In this document: piece after piece, positions 8,260-17,488 of the stretch
How positions within the stretch are numbered: position 1 is the stretch's first letter
Layout: the number at the start of each line of letters is the position of its first letter
NCBI RefSeq assembly: GCF_013034685.1
Contig: NZ_WQGO01000004.1
Location: 1-64,000 of the forward strand
Reading direction: 5' to 3'
Source: Ruegeria lacuscaerulensis
GTDB lineage: Bacteria; Pseudomonadota; Alphaproteobacteria; Rhodobacterales; Rhodobacteraceae
DNA: 64,000 bases
Translations under genes and position numbers: made by a program
Notes under the pieces: generated by a model
Seen by the model: the letters and a program-made list of their open reading frames with translations, nothing else
What the model was told of the DNA's origin: nothing
Databases searched by the model: none

Positions 8260-9057
8260 ATGTCCTTTTCCATAACAGGCAAGACCGCCATCGTGACCGG
8301 CGGCGCCAATGGCGTTGGCCTGGCAATCGGTCGGCATTTTGCGGATGCAGGCGCCAATGTGATGTTCGCTGACATGGACGAGAAGCGCCTGGCCGAGGAA
8401 CTGGGCGAACAGGCCGATGACAGCAACATCCGCTTCTTCGCGGGCGATCTGCGTGAAAAACTGACCATTGCAAACCTACTTTCGGCCACGATAGACGCCT
8501 TCGACCAAGTGGATATCCTGATCAATGGCTCACGGCAGGTGATCCCGTCGGACCCGCTGGATACCGATGATGACTCGGTCAAAACCTTGCTGAATCAGAA
8601 CCTGATGCCTGCTCTGCGTCTCAGCCAGGTTGTGGCCAAGCGCATGATCAAACAGGCCGGTGACGGCGACGCGCCCGCCGGATCGATCATCAACCTTTCC
8701 TCGATTGCCGCACGCCGTACGCACCCGGACCTGATGGCCTATTCGGTCTCGACCGCCGCGTTGGATCAGATGACGCGATCGTTGGCCGTGGCCTTCGCCC
8801 CGCATCGCATCCGCGTAAACTCGATCGCGTTGGGGTCGGTGATGAGCGCCTCGTTGCAGTCCACGCTCAAGGAAAACCGCGATTTCCGCGATGATATCGA
8901 GAAACACACCCCGCTGGCCCGCATTGCCGCCCCGACCGAATTGACCGAGACGGCGCAGTTCCTGGCCTCGGACGCGGCAGGGTTCATCACCGGACAAATC
9001 CTTACCATTGACGGCGGTCGCACCCTGCTAGACCCCGTCGCAGCCCCGGCCCACTAA
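8260..9057 (+). CDS. SDR-family oxidoreductase with substituted catalytic Lys
   Basis: 265-aa short-chain dehydrogenase/reductase. The dinucleotide-binding motif TGGANGVG is at residues 13-20, FADMDEKR gives the acidic cofactor-selecting end of strand beta2, and NLSSIAARR carries the usual Ser. The active-site YxxxK is replaced: the sequence is AYSVSTAALDQ, with Thr where Lys is expected. The C-terminal GFITGQILTIDGG is canonical. The Lys loss suggests altered or lost oxidoreductase activity. GGGAGG precedes the ATG at good spacing. It is followed by hemF only 4 bp downstream, so the two are probably one operon. Confidence 0.85.
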   Translation: MSFSITGKTAIVTGGANGVGLAIGRHFADAGANVMFADMDEKRLAEELGEQADDSNIRFFAGDLREKLTIANLLSATIDAFDQVDILINGSRQVIPSDPLDTDDDSVKTLLNQNLMPALRLSQVVAKRMIKQAGDGDAPAGSIINLSSIAARRTHPDLMAYSVSTAALDQMTRSLAVAFAPHRIRVNSIALGSVMSASLQSTLKENRDFRDDIEKHTPLARIAAPTELTETAQFLASDAAGFITGQILTIDGGRTLLDPVAAPAH

Positions 9058-9061
9058 GCTT

Positions 9062-9946
9062 ATGTTCGAGATCGAAAAATCCACCGCCTCTGCCTGGTTC
9101 CGCCAACTGCGCGACGACATTGTAGTCGCGTTTGAAGCGCTGGAAGACAGCCACGACACCGGCCCCTTTGCCGCAGCTCAACCCGGCCGGTTCGAGGTCA
9201 AGGAAACCAAGCGCCATTCGGATGATGGGTCAGACGCGGGCGGAGGATTGATGTCGGTCATGCGCGGCGGTCGTGTGTTCGAGAAAGTGGGCGTCAACGT
9301 CTCGACCGTTTACGGCACGCTGGGCGAGCGAGCGCAGCACGCTATGGCAGCGCGCAAGGGCATTCCGGGCATGACCGAGGACCCGCGGTTCTGGGCTTCG
9401 GGCATTTCGCTGGTGGCGCATATGCAAAACCCACATGTCCCGGCGGTTCACATGAATACCCGAATGTTCTGGACCCCTCACGCCTGGTGGTTCGGCGGCG
9501 GGTCGGACCTGAACCCGTGTATCGAATATGAAGACGACACCGCCCATTTCCACTCCGTCCAAAAGGCGCATCTGGACCCGCATGGGCCGGGACATTACCC
9601 GCGCCTCAAAGAGTGGGCGGATGAGTATTTCTATATCCCCCACCGCAAACGCGCACGCGGTGTGGGCGGGATATTCATGGATGACTATTGCACCGGCGTC
9701 TGGACGGCGGACTTTGCGTTGACTCAGGATATCGGCCGCGCGTTTTTGCCTGCCTTCCTACCGCTTGTTGAAAAGCGCCGGGTGCAGGGGTTTGATGACG
9801 CAGACAAAAACACCCAGTTGGTGCATCGCGGACTCTATGCGGAATACAACCTAGTCTATGATCGGGGCACCAAGTTCGGGCTGGAAACCGGCCACGATCC
9901 CGATGCTGTGCTGATGAGCCTGCCACCTTTGGCAAAGTGGGTTTGA
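9062..9946 (+). CDS. hemF: Oxygen-dependent coproporphyrinogen III oxidase
   Basis: Oxidatively decarboxylates coproporphyrinogen III to protoporphyrinogen IX in haem biosynthesis under oxic conditions. The 294-aa product shows the HemF core: VHMNTRMF, the WWFGGGSDLNP block, FMDDY, and the C-terminal EYNLVYDRGTKFGL followed by MSLPPLAKW. All are conserved positions of the family, and length is standard. It follows the SDR gene by 4 bp and its stop is 2 bp from the convergent stop of the small secreted gene on the other strand. No terminator hairpin is visible between the two. Confidence 0.95.
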   Translation: MFEIEKSTASAWFRQLRDDIVVAFEALEDSHDTGPFAAAQPGRFEVKETKRHSDDGSDAGGGLMSVMRGGRVFEKVGVNVSTVYGTLGERAQHAMAARKGIPGMTEDPRFWASGISLVAHMQNPHVPAVHMNTRMFWTPHAWWFGGGSDLNPCIEYEDDTAHFHSVQKAHLDPHGPGHYPRLKEWADEYFYIPHRKRARGVGGIFMDDYCTGVWTADFALTQDIGRAFLPAFLPLVEKRRVQGFDDADKNTQLVHRGLYAEYNLVYDRGTKFGLETGHDPDAVLMSLPPLAKWV

Positions 9947-9948
9947 GG

Positions 9949-10356
9949 TCAGAACCCAAACTCCAGGAAATTGTCAAAGCAATAGCCCTGCGCCGAGGCT
10001 GCCGACAGATTTTCGCCCACACGTTTGACGGTGACGGAATAACTCGTGCTGGTATCCGCGCCCTCCGGCGGCGTTAGGGAGAACTGCACGGTGCGGGTCT
10101 GTTTTTCGTAGGCGCGGTAGATATAGATGCGCTGTGTCGCCTTGGTTCTGAGCGTCCGAATAGCATAATCGCCAATACCACACCAATAGGCCACCGGCGC
10201 CGACGTTCCCCGCGTCGAGACTTCGTAAACGCCATTGCCCTTGTCTGCCACATTGATCCGAATGGCCGGGTTCAACCTGAACCCCACCCCAACAGCCTGT
10301 GCCAGGCCCGGCACTACAATAGCGATTGCCACAATCGCCGCTTTCCATGATGTCAT
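9949..10356 (-). CDS. Small secreted protein, tandem paralogue B (YWCGIGDYA family)
   Basis: 135-aa product of unknown function with an N-terminal signal peptide (AAIVAIAIVVPGLAQA). It is a clear paralogue of the gene immediately upstream: both share YWCGIGDYA, ATQRIYI/RTQRIYI, RTVxFS, a YSxTVxRVGENLSA block and a C-terminal Cys. The two conserved Cys (in WCGIG and near the C-terminus) could form a disulfide in the periplasm. The start at 10356 (ATG ACA TCA TGG) has AAGGA just upstream; the longer open frame to 10698 is antisense-free read-through of the neighbour's region and is not a plausible start. It lies 31 bp after paralogue A, so they form an operon. Confidence 0.8.
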   Translation of the reverse strand: MTSWKAAIVAIAIVVPGLAQAVGVGFRLNPAIRINVADKGNGVYEVSTRGTSAPVAYWCGIGDYAIRTLRTKATQRIYIYRAYEKQTRTVQFSLTPPEGADTSTSYSVTVKRVGENLSAASAQGYCFDNFLEFGF

Positions 10357-10387
10357 CTGCGTCCTTAATCGGGCCGAATTGGCCGCG

Positions 10388-10801
10388 CTATTTCTTCCTT
10401 CGGAAATCAATAACGCTATCATAGCACAGGTTTTCGGCCCGCGACGCAGATAAGTTTTCCCCCACGCGGTTAACAGTGAGCGAATAGCCAGGGGTCGTGT
10501 CGATGTCCGCCGGAGGATCGAACGAGAATTTGACGGTGCGCGCACCCGGCACATAGGCTTCGGCGATGTAGATACGCTGAGTTCTTGCCTTGCCCAAGGT
10601 CTGAACCGCGTAGTCCCCAATACCACACCAATAGACCGGGGCCGACGAAATGCCGACCGGTTCCACCCTGTAGACGCCACCCTCCTCAGGCGTGACAATC
10701 ACTTGGAACGTGGGGAAAATCCCCACCCCCGGTCTGTTTGACTGCGCGGTCGCGGACCCTGCGACGACGACCAGAAAAATCGCGGCCAGAATAGCTTTCA
10801 C
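10388..10801 (-). CDS. Small secreted protein, tandem paralogue A (YWCGIGDYA family)
   Basis: 137-aa product of unknown function, first gene of a two-gene operon. The start is GTG at 10801 with GGAGG spaced 7 nt away. MKAILAAIFLVVVAGSATAQ is a typical signal peptide. The mature part carries VYWCGIGDYAVQTL, RTQRIYIAEAY, RTVKFSFDPP and SLTVNRVGENLSAS, all matched in paralogue B. The C-terminal Cys is in AENLCYDS. The shared core looks like a compact beta-rich periplasmic domain. No enzymatic motif is visible. Confidence 0.8.
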   Translation of the reverse strand: MKAILAAIFLVVVAGSATAQSNRPGVGIFPTFQVIVTPEEGGVYRVEPVGISSAPVYWCGIGDYAVQTLGKARTQRIYIAEAYVPGARTVKFSFDPPADIDTTPGYSLTVNRVGENLSASRAENLCYDSVIDFRRKK

Positions 10802-10927
10802 GAAAATACCTCCGTCCTAAAGGCCTGATGCCACTGGGCTTAGGTCCATAAGACGAATTGAAATATTTAGTTACAAGCGCACGCTTGACCACGATTGCGT
10901 TACCCGATTGATAACAAAAGCCAGAAG

Positions 10928-12025
10928 TTAGCTTTGATTCACCCGTCCGCCCACGTCATGCGGGGCAAGCGCAACTGTCTTGATGACCGCATAACATTGC
11001 ATTCCGGTTTGCAAACCCAGCGCATCGACCGAACGGCGCGTGATGCGGGCCAGAACCGGACCGGCAGTGGTTTGCAGCGACACGATAGCGCCCGGCCCGT
11101 CGCCTGCGCGGATCGTGTCGACCGTGCCAGACAGCACGTTCAGGGCCGAAAGCCCCTCGGGCGGTTTGTTCGACAGGATGACCTCTTGTGCTGGGATGCG
11201 GATACGCAGGGTCTCGCCAATTTTATGCGGAATACGCGGCAGAAACAGGCTGGTCCCGCCGGCATCCAATTCCGTGAGGCCATCCGCATGGTGCTTCGAC
11301 ACCCGAACCTGCAACACCGCGCCAACCGCCCGGATACCCGCAGGCGCAACCGACGGGTCGGCCAGAACCTCGGAGGCAGGTCCGTGCCTCACCGCCTTGC
11401 CGTCCTGCAAAGCAACGACCGAAGTTGCCAGCCGCGCGACCTCGGCCGCAGAGTGGGTGACGTAGAGGATAGGCACCGAGACCTCGTCCCTGAGTCGTTC
11501 GAAATAGGGCAGAATCTCACCCTTGCGCGCATCATCCAGAGCGGCCAGAGGCTCGTCGGCCAGAATAAGGCGCGGGCTGGCCAGCAAGGCCCGGCCAATC
11601 GCCACGCGCTGTTTCTCACCCCCCGACAGACCCGCAGGGCGGCGGTCCAGCAGATGGCCGATACCCAGCATCTCGATCACTTTGTCCGGGTTTTCACGCC
11701 GCGCGCCCTTGGGTGCGAACCAACGCCCGTAGGACAGGTTCTGGCGCACGGTCAGGTGGGGGAACAAGCGCCCTTCCTGAAACACATAGCCCAGGCGGCG
11801 TTTATACGGTGGCAGCCACAAGCCCTGTTCGGTGTCAAACAACTCCCACCCGTCCACGGACACGCGGCCCGAGGCGGGCTTCAGCAACCCCGCCACGGCA
11901 TTGACAACCGTGGTCTTACCCGAACCAGACCTCCCGAACAGAACCGTCACACCCGAAGGCGCATCAAAGCTGAGATCCAGCTTGATATGAGGCAGATCGT
12001 GCTGCAATCGAACGGATAAGCTCAT
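10928..12025 (-). CDS. modC: Molybdate ABC transporter ATP-binding protein ModC
   Basis: ATPase of the molybdate importer. The 365-aa product has Walker A GRSGSGKTT near residues 31-39, the signature LSGGEKQR and Walker B LILADEPL. From about residue 290 a C-terminal TOBE-type domain (LSALNVLSGTV ... GPVLARITRRSVDALGL) is present, as in ModC. Order on the minus strand is modA, modB, modC; modB and modC overlap by 4 bp (ATGA). The start at 12025 is therefore fixed by coupling. Confidence 0.93.
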   Translation of the reverse strand: MSLSVRLQHDLPHIKLDLSFDAPSGVTVLFGRSGSGKTTVVNAVAGLLKPASGRVSVDGWELFDTEQGLWLPPYKRRLGYVFQEGRLFPHLTVRQNLSYGRWFAPKGARRENPDKVIEMLGIGHLLDRRPAGLSGGEKQRVAIGRALLASPRLILADEPLAALDDARKGEILPYFERLRDEVSVPILYVTHSAAEVARLATSVVALQDGKAVRHGPASEVLADPSVAPAGIRAVGAVLQVRVSKHHADGLTELDAGGTSLFLPRIPHKIGETLRIRIPAQEVILSNKPPEGLSALNVLSGTVDTIRAGDGPGAIVSLQTTAGPVLARITRRSVDALGLQTGMQCYAVIKTVALAPHDVGGRVNQS

Positions 12026-12714
12026 GACCCGGCCACCCTTGCCGCAACGCGACGACCGATGAATTCCGACAGCAAAAGCGCGCCCATGGCGATGATGATC
12101 GAGATCACGACCAGTCGGGTCGCCGCCGCCTCACCGCCCGGCACCTGAAGGAAGGCATAGACCGCCGATGGCAACGTCTGGGTTTGTCCGGGGATGTTCG
12201 AGACGAAAGTGATCGTGGCACCAAATTCGCCCATCGCCTTGGCAAAAGCCAGAATAGCGCCCGCTATCACGCCCGGCAGGATCATAGGCAGAGTGACGGT
12301 TGCGAAAACCATCAGACGCGGGGCGCCCAGCGTTGCGCCGGCCTGTTCCAGCTTTGGGTCAACCGCTTCGATCGACAGACGGATCGCGCGCACCATCAGC
12401 GGAAAGGCCATGATGCCGGCAGCCAGTGCAGCTCCGGTCCAGCGGAATGCGAAAACGATGCCGACCTCCGCCAGCACGCGCCCTAGGGGTCCCTGCAGCC
12501 CAAAGGTCAGCAACAGCAAATACCCGGTGACAACCGGAGGCAAGATCAAGGGTAGATGCACCAGCCCGTTCAATACCTGCCGCCCCGGAAACCGCCAACG
12601 TGCCAGCGCATAGGCCACGAATATCCCAAACGGCAGCGTCACCAGCGTCGCCCAGAAGGACACGCGCAGCGACAGTCGCAACGCCTCAAGCTCATCTGGT
12701 CCCAGCCAACCCAT
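12022..12714 (-). CDS. modB: Molybdate ABC transporter permease ModB
   Basis: 230-aa inner-membrane permease of the molybdate importer, with about five membrane segments. The cytoplasmic coupling loop (EAA-like) is recognisable in LEQAGATLGAPRLMVFATVTLPMILPGVIAG, a typical ModB/CysT stretch (given here only as a landmark at about residues 141-170). FGATITFVSNIPGQTQTLP is a ModB hallmark. It lies 3 bp after modA and overlaps modC by 4 bp. Confidence 0.94.
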   Translation of the reverse strand: MGWLGPDELEALRLSLRVSFWATLVTLPFGIFVAYALARWRFPGRQVLNGLVHLPLILPPVVTGYLLLLTFGLQGPLGRVLAEVGIVFAFRWTGAALAAGIMAFPLMVRAIRLSIEAVDPKLEQAGATLGAPRLMVFATVTLPMILPGVIAGAILAFAKAMGEFGATITFVSNIPGQTQTLPSAVYAFLQVPGGEAAATRLVVISIIIAMGALLLSEFIGRRVAARVAGS

Positions 12715-12717
12715 GCG

Positions 12718-13497
12718 TTACTGGCCCGGCAGGGAAAATCCCTGCCTCTCGAACACCGCCTGCGCGGTCGGGGATTGCAAGTGATCCAGAAAAACTTTGG
12801 CCTTTGATCCCGCTATTGCGGTCAACGCGGCTGGATAGATGATAGGAGGATGCAAGTCGTCCGGAAAAGTCGCCATGACGCGGGCCCGGTCCTCGACCGT
12901 AGCATCCGACCGATAGACGACACCCAAAGGCACCGCACCTGCCGCGACAAGGGCCAGCGCCGCGCGCACATTATCAGTCTGCGCCACCTTGCCCTGCACA
13001 TCGTCCCACAGGCCCAAATTGGTCAGAGCCGCTTTGCCGTAAATCCCGGCGGGCACCGCATCGACCAGCGCCATGGCCAGATACCCGTCTTCTAATGCCG
13101 CCAGCAGATCAGTCTCGACCGCGAACCCGTTCAGCCCTGGGACCGTTGGGCCACCAATCAGAACCAACCTATTGCCCAGCAGATCAACCCGTGATCCGGG
13201 CGCAATCAGGCTGCCCTCCTGCAACACATCCATCCACTCGGCATTCGCCGAGATGAACAGGTCTGCCGGAGCGCCCTGCTGAATCTGGCGCGCTAGAACC
13301 GAAGAGGCCGCGTAGGACACCGTGACCTCTTGCCCGGTCGCGTCCTCGTACTGGATGGCGATTTCGTCCAACGCGTTTTTCAGGCTGGCGGCAGCAAAGA
13401 CCAGAACGCCGTCGGCCCCCGCACGCATCGGGGTCAGCATCAGGACGCAGAAAGCGAAAACCGTGACCAGCGCCCGGCGCAGATGTGACAGGATCAT
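12718..13497 (-). CDS. modA: Molybdate ABC transporter substrate-binding protein ModA
   Basis: Periplasmic molybdate/tungstate-binding protein, 259 aa. The start at 13497 (MILSHLRRALVTVF) gives a proper signal peptide ending near MRAGADG; the frame is open further upstream but would bury the signal peptide. VFAAASLKNALDEIA is the ModA N-terminal ligand-binding motif, and PADLFISANAEWMD the second. A 14-bp palindrome (ATCCCC TC GGGGAT, 13522-13535) lies 25 bp upstream of the start; its role is unknown. First gene of the modABC operon. Confidence 0.93.
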   Translation of the reverse strand: MILSHLRRALVTVFAFCVLMLTPMRAGADGVLVFAAASLKNALDEIAIQYEDATGQEVTVSYAASSVLARQIQQGAPADLFISANAEWMDVLQEGSLIAPGSRVDLLGNRLVLIGGPTVPGLNGFAVETDLLAALEDGYLAMALVDAVPAGIYGKAALTNLGLWDDVQGKVAQTDNVRAALALVAAGAVPLGVVYRSDATVEDRARVMATFPDDLHPPIIYPAALTAIAGSKAKVFLDHLQSPTAQAVFERQGFSLPGQ

Positions 13498-13693
13498 TCC
13501 CAGCCCGCCCGTTAGATCAACATCCCCTCGGGGATATCTGAGGCAACAGGGCGCACGCAAGTACCGATGCACTTCGACCCCGTCCAGACGCCCGAAATTA
13601 CGCACAAAAAAGGCGGTGCCGTGTCGCAAAGAGGATTGATCTGCCCGACCGCTGGAAGGATGCTGCTCTGAGCCACAGAACAGGACCACCGTA

Positions 13694-14947
13694 ATGCTGC
13701 ACACTACTCCCGGTCTGATTGATGCGATCCGCGCGCGCTTTGCCCATGTTGAAACCTGCCCGTTTCAAGGGCCCCGCATCTTCTTTGAAAACGCAGGCGG
13801 CGCGCTGACGCTCAATTCGGTGGTACAGACCTCGGCCAAATTCGCCGCGATCCCCGACAATCAGGGCCGCGACAACGTGGCTAGCCATGCGCTGGTCGAT
13901 ATCATCAACACAGCCAAGGCCGATTTGTCGGTGTTCATGAATGCGTCTTCGGGTCAGTTCTTTGTGGGCGAAAGCGGGACCGAACTGCTGTTTCGGATGA
14001 TCCGCACCGCCTGCGTGAACGCGCCCAAAGGCAGCAAAGTGATCGGCAGCTCGATTGAGCATCCCGCTAGCCGCAGCGCCGCCCGACGCTGGGCCGATAT
14101 TGCGGGGCTGGATTATGTCAACGTCCAGCACGATGACGAAACGGGGCTGGTCACCGCGGATGCCTACCGCGCCGCAATGACCCCAGACGTCCGTGTGGCC
14201 ACGATCGTTCACGCGTCGCCCGTGACCGGTATGGGTATGGACGTTGCCGCCATCGCGCAGGCCATCCGCGACGTCTCGCCTGACTGTTTCATCATTGTCG
14301 ACGGTATCCAGCACGCAGCCCATGGGCAGTTGGATATCGACAGCTACAACGTCGACGGCTATGCGATTTCACCCTACAAAGTGTTCTCGCGTCACGGCTA
14401 TGGCATTGCCTGGATCTCGGACCGGTTGACCGCCCTACCCCATGACCAGTTGATCGACGCCCCCTCAGACGGGTGGGAGTTCGGAACCCGCGACACCGGC
14501 TCTTACGCCACCATGTCCGATGTCGTGGCCTATTTCGACTGGCTGGGCGCGCAGGTCTCGAACGCCACGGACCGCCGAGCAAGGATCGAGGCCGCAGGCC
14601 GCGCCATCCACGCCTATGAAACTCATTTGACAAACACCATGATCAACGGCACTGGCAACCTGCCCGGCCTGCGAGATATGGAGCATATCTTGGTCCTGGG
14701 TGGCGCAGATAATCCCGCGCGCGAAGGGCTGGTGTCTATCGTTGTGCACGGGATGCCCTCGGCCGAGCTCGTGACCCGCCTGAACCATCAGGGCATCCGC
14801 ACCCATATCCGCAAAGCCGATCACTACAGCGGCAACGTTCTGACCCCGCTGGGCTTGAACGACTGCATCCGTATATCACTCTGCCACTATAATACCGAGC
14901 AGGAAGTGGCCCAACTGCTGGCCGCACTCAAAGAGATGACGGACTGA
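13694..14947 (+). CDS. PLP-dependent aminotransferase class V-fold protein
   Basis: 417-aa cysteine desulfurase/selenocysteine lyase-like enzyme. GTELLFRMIRT near residues 99-109 binds the PLP phosphate. FIIVDGIQHAAHG contains the Asp that contacts the pyridine nitrogen and a His one turn later. AISPYKVFSRHGYGIAWIS carries the Lys expected to form the internal aldimine. The substrate is not evident and no sulfur-cluster genes are adjacent, so a role in Fe-S assembly is not supported. It is transcribed divergently from modA, with about 200 bp between starts. Confidence 0.8.
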   Translation: MLHTTPGLIDAIRARFAHVETCPFQGPRIFFENAGGALTLNSVVQTSAKFAAIPDNQGRDNVASHALVDIINTAKADLSVFMNASSGQFFVGESGTELLFRMIRTACVNAPKGSKVIGSSIEHPASRSAARRWADIAGLDYVNVQHDDETGLVTADAYRAAMTPDVRVATIVHASPVTGMGMDVAAIAQAIRDVSPDCFIIVDGIQHAAHGQLDIDSYNVDGYAISPYKVFSRHGYGIAWISDRLTALPHDQLIDAPSDGWEFGTRDTGSYATMSDVVAYFDWLGAQVSNATDRRARIEAAGRAIHAYETHLTNTMINGTGNLPGLRDMEHILVLGGADNPAREGLVSIVVHGMPSAELVTRLNHQGIRTHIRKADHYSGNVLTPLGLNDCIRISLCHYNTEQEVAQLLAALKEMTD

Positions 14948-15009
14948 TCAAAGAATTTCTGTCCAACCCTCTTGCGCCCGCGCGCAGGCTTGGCTACATG
15001 CACCGTCAC

Positions 15010-15085
<76 letters not shown>

Positions 15086-15203
15086 TCCTTTCCCACAATG
15101 TATCAAGGTCTTGCGCGACTAGTGCCTATTGTTGTGCTGCGCGAAAAACTGTGTCCGCTGCGCTTAGACAAAAAAGCTGTCTCCAACACAGGAGAGATAG
15201 GCC

Positions 15204-15405
15204 ATGGCAACAATCATAAAACGGCCTACCGAAAAGTGGCAGGCGACGGTCCGGAACGACGGCAATCCCGATCCAAGACCTTTCAAAAGCGTGCTGATCC
15301 GGCGAAGTGGACGTGAGAGATTGAGGTGCGCGCCAAGGAGGGTCGTTCACGGAGACAAACAAAGCGATCATTCAGCCGCGCCGCAGCATTCGGCACATTG
15401 GGCTC
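15204..15405 (+). pseudogene. Tyrosine-type integrase, N-terminal remnant
   Basis: An ATG at 15204 follows a good AGGAG, and MATIIKRPTEKWQATVR matches the N-terminal SAM-like arm-binding region of phage/island integrases. The frame then shifts by one base: homology continues in another frame as SKTFQKRADPAKW, is interrupted by TGA at 15313-15316 where an Arg codon is expected, and continues briefly as EIEVRAKEGRS. No catalytic domain is left. The rest of 15406-15534 shows no gene. Position next to tRNA-Val fits an island integrase. Confidence 0.72.
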
Positions 15406-15534
15406 AGAGTGGTCATTCTGATCTGACGGGCAGCTGCCATGCGGACAAAGCTACCCAAAGCTGACTGGTTGCTGATGATCGTTCTCCATTCTAAAGCAGA
15501 CTTTGTTTTTTTCGCTACTCCGAGGCTCCGCGAA

Positions 15535-17418
15535 TTAGTTTGCTCTTCGTTGTTCTGACTGACTGGGTTTGGATCCGCCTGTTTTGGACATCATGGCCTT
15601 CGCGTAGTCGCGTTTTGCCTGCGCAGGGTCCTCGAAGCGAGCATGTAAGACGCAAAAGAATAGGGTACTGTCATCTCGTCCGTTGCGAGGTGTGAACCAA
15701 TCAAAGGGATCGCTCGGCTTTACCGATGCAGTCTGATTGGTTGGCGAAGTCGCAGGTGCGACACTGGCTTCACTGTTTGAAAAGTCATCAAGCAGTGTTG
15801 GTCGGGCAGTGCCAGTATCCGGCGTAAGAATTCCCATGATCTGCTCGCGACCAGCCGGAACAAAGCGCCCACTTTCTTCAACTGGAAACCGGATTGGCTG
15901 CCCAGCATAAACATCTCGTTGGACTTCGCTGTTCCGAACAACAATCGTGCCGTTAACAAGCACATACGGAATGCCTTCTGACGGAAGACCTTGCTGACCG
16001 AGGGTATAGTTCGCTTTTTCGGTCACAGTCTCCGGATCAAAGATCGTGATGTCTGCGACCATGCCTTCCTGCATACGCCCACGCACCTGCATTGCGCGCA
16101 AGCCCGTATCTCCCAATCGCTTCGCGTGTATGTAGCTTAGCTGTGTGAGCGTAAGCATCAGTGGCACATTCGCTTCGCGGGCCAATCTGAGGACAAGCGC
16201 GTGGCTACCTGCTGACCGAGGATGCCCGGCATAGTCTTCGTAGGGTGCATCCCAACTCATCAGATTGCCCTCGATATCCAACCCGGCCATACCGTCGCCC
16301 GAGATGCCATAGCCTGCGATAGTGATCCAATCATTGAGCCATTGCTCTCTTGGAGGGCTAAAAACAATGGCTGTCCGTCCCGGTTCATTCTCGGCAAAGC
16401 TCAAGAACTCGTCTTTGGTCACAAAGCGATCGAGTTGGGGATCAAAGATAGTGTCTTCGTATTTGTACCCCATCGAGCCTTCCCAATTTTCGGGGGCGAT
16501 GATGGAGGCTCCGTAGTTTCCCGATCCGGCGGTCCAGGGATAGTAACTGGACCAGACGTTATAGCCTTGGTCGCGGGCCATCTGGAGTTTTTCCTGATTT
16601 TCCCACCACCCATAATCGTTGTCGTGATGAATGTGCAGCGGCGCGTCGAGCACCATCGCATTGACTAGGATTTCGTTGACGCCGGTCTGTGTCTCAGTGG
16701 GTGTCGAGGCACTGGGATGAAACCGGTGATGCACCGAAGTTAAACGCCCGTAACGCGCCGCAGCCCGCTGTGCTTCGAACATCTCGTAGGTTGTGATGCC
16801 TTCGCGGGCGTAGCCGATAGTCGATCCCACGCCGAGTGCTCCAAGACGTAGTCCTTCATCCAATTGGGCAGTGATTTCGTTCATCTGCTCGCGGTTGCTT
16901 GGAACCGATGACCACCCTTCGACGCCGTCTTCCACGGATTGTGCCCGCAGTGCGAAAAAGTTCCGGAAGTCTATGTCCCCACCTTCCAGCACTAGGCCGT
17001 CATGCACCCGCATCCGCGCGAATTCTTGTCCAACGACCGTGCCATAGTTTGCCTGCGTCACGCCTTGGCGCGCTGCGTACCAGTCGTCGATATTCGCGGC
17101 CCCGACCTCAAAATCCATTTGCGTCGTAACGCCGTCACGAAGATTGACCTTGATACCCCAAGGATCCAGCCCGTGTTGTTCAAGGTCGATAAACCCGGGC
17201 GCCACAACGTGCCCTGTCGCATCGATGGCTTCGCTGCCGCCGATATCTTCGTCGGTAATCGCAGTGATCCAGCCGTTGCCTATTCCAACATTAGCGATCT
17301 GGTCGAAACCGGTTTCCGGATCCATTACCCGACCATTGAGAATGACCACGTCGTACGTCTGCGCGACACATAAGGTCGAACACACAGACAATGTGCCAGC
17401 CAGAAACAGGGTACGCAT
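15535..17418 (-). CDS. Exported amidohydrolase, D-aminoacylase/N-acyl-D-glutamate deacylase-like
   Basis: 627-aa protein with a signal peptide (cleavage near CVAQ, about residue 20) and an amidohydrolase fold. VVILNGRVMDPETG and DATGHVVAPGFIDL are the usual entry to the metal site. The HxH expected after PGFID is instead EQH (residues 80-82), so the first metal His is Glu. Later metal/active-site candidates are HHRFHPS, HIHHDNDYGWW and AGHPRSAGSHA. MVADITIFDPETV is the typical C-terminal beta-sandwich block of D-aminoacylases. The last 100 residues are a non-homologous extension. The substrate, likely an N-acyl-D-amino acid, is inference. First of the island cargo genes next to the integrase, and downstream-most of the minus-strand run. 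Confidence 0.75.
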   Translation of the reverse strand: MRTLFLAGTLSVCSTLCVAQTYDVVILNGRVMDPETGFDQIANVGIGNGWITAITDEDIGGSEAIDATGHVVAPGFIDLEQHGLDPWGIKVNLRDGVTTQMDFEVGAANIDDWYAARQGVTQANYGTVVGQEFARMRVHDGLVLEGGDIDFRNFFALRAQSVEDGVEGWSSVPSNREQMNEITAQLDEGLRLGALGVGSTIGYAREGITTYEMFEAQRAAARYGRLTSVHHRFHPSASTPTETQTGVNEILVNAMVLDAPLHIHHDNDYGWWENQEKLQMARDQGYNVWSSYYPWTAGSGNYGASIIAPENWEGSMGYKYEDTIFDPQLDRFVTKDEFLSFAENEPGRTAIVFSPPREQWLNDWITIAGYGISGDGMAGLDIEGNLMSWDAPYEDYAGHPRSAGSHALVLRLAREANVPLMLTLTQLSYIHAKRLGDTGLRAMQVRGRMQEGMVADITIFDPETVTEKANYTLGQQGLPSEGIPYVLVNGTIVVRNSEVQRDVYAGQPIRFPVEESGRFVPAGREQIMGILTPDTGTARPTLLDDFSNSEASVAPATSPTNQTASVKPSDPFDWFTPRNGRDDSTLFFCVLHARFEDPAQAKRDYAKAMMSKTGGSKPSQSEQRRAN

Positions 17419-17488
17419 GGTTAAGTCCTTTCTTTGGTCAGCAATTCAGGATGTTTCGTAATTTCTTGGCGTCTGCTTTCGCGACACA

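Noticed and set aside
10357..10698. N-terminal extension of the small secreted protein B
   Set aside because: The extra residues are an out-of-frame reading of paralogue A and would bury the signal peptide; ATG 10356 has a proper ribosome binding site.
13498..13693. Molybdenum cofactor riboswitch or ModE site upstream of modA
   Set aside because: No ModE-like palindrome and no extended conserved riboswitch structure seen; only a short 14-bp palindrome at 13522-13535.
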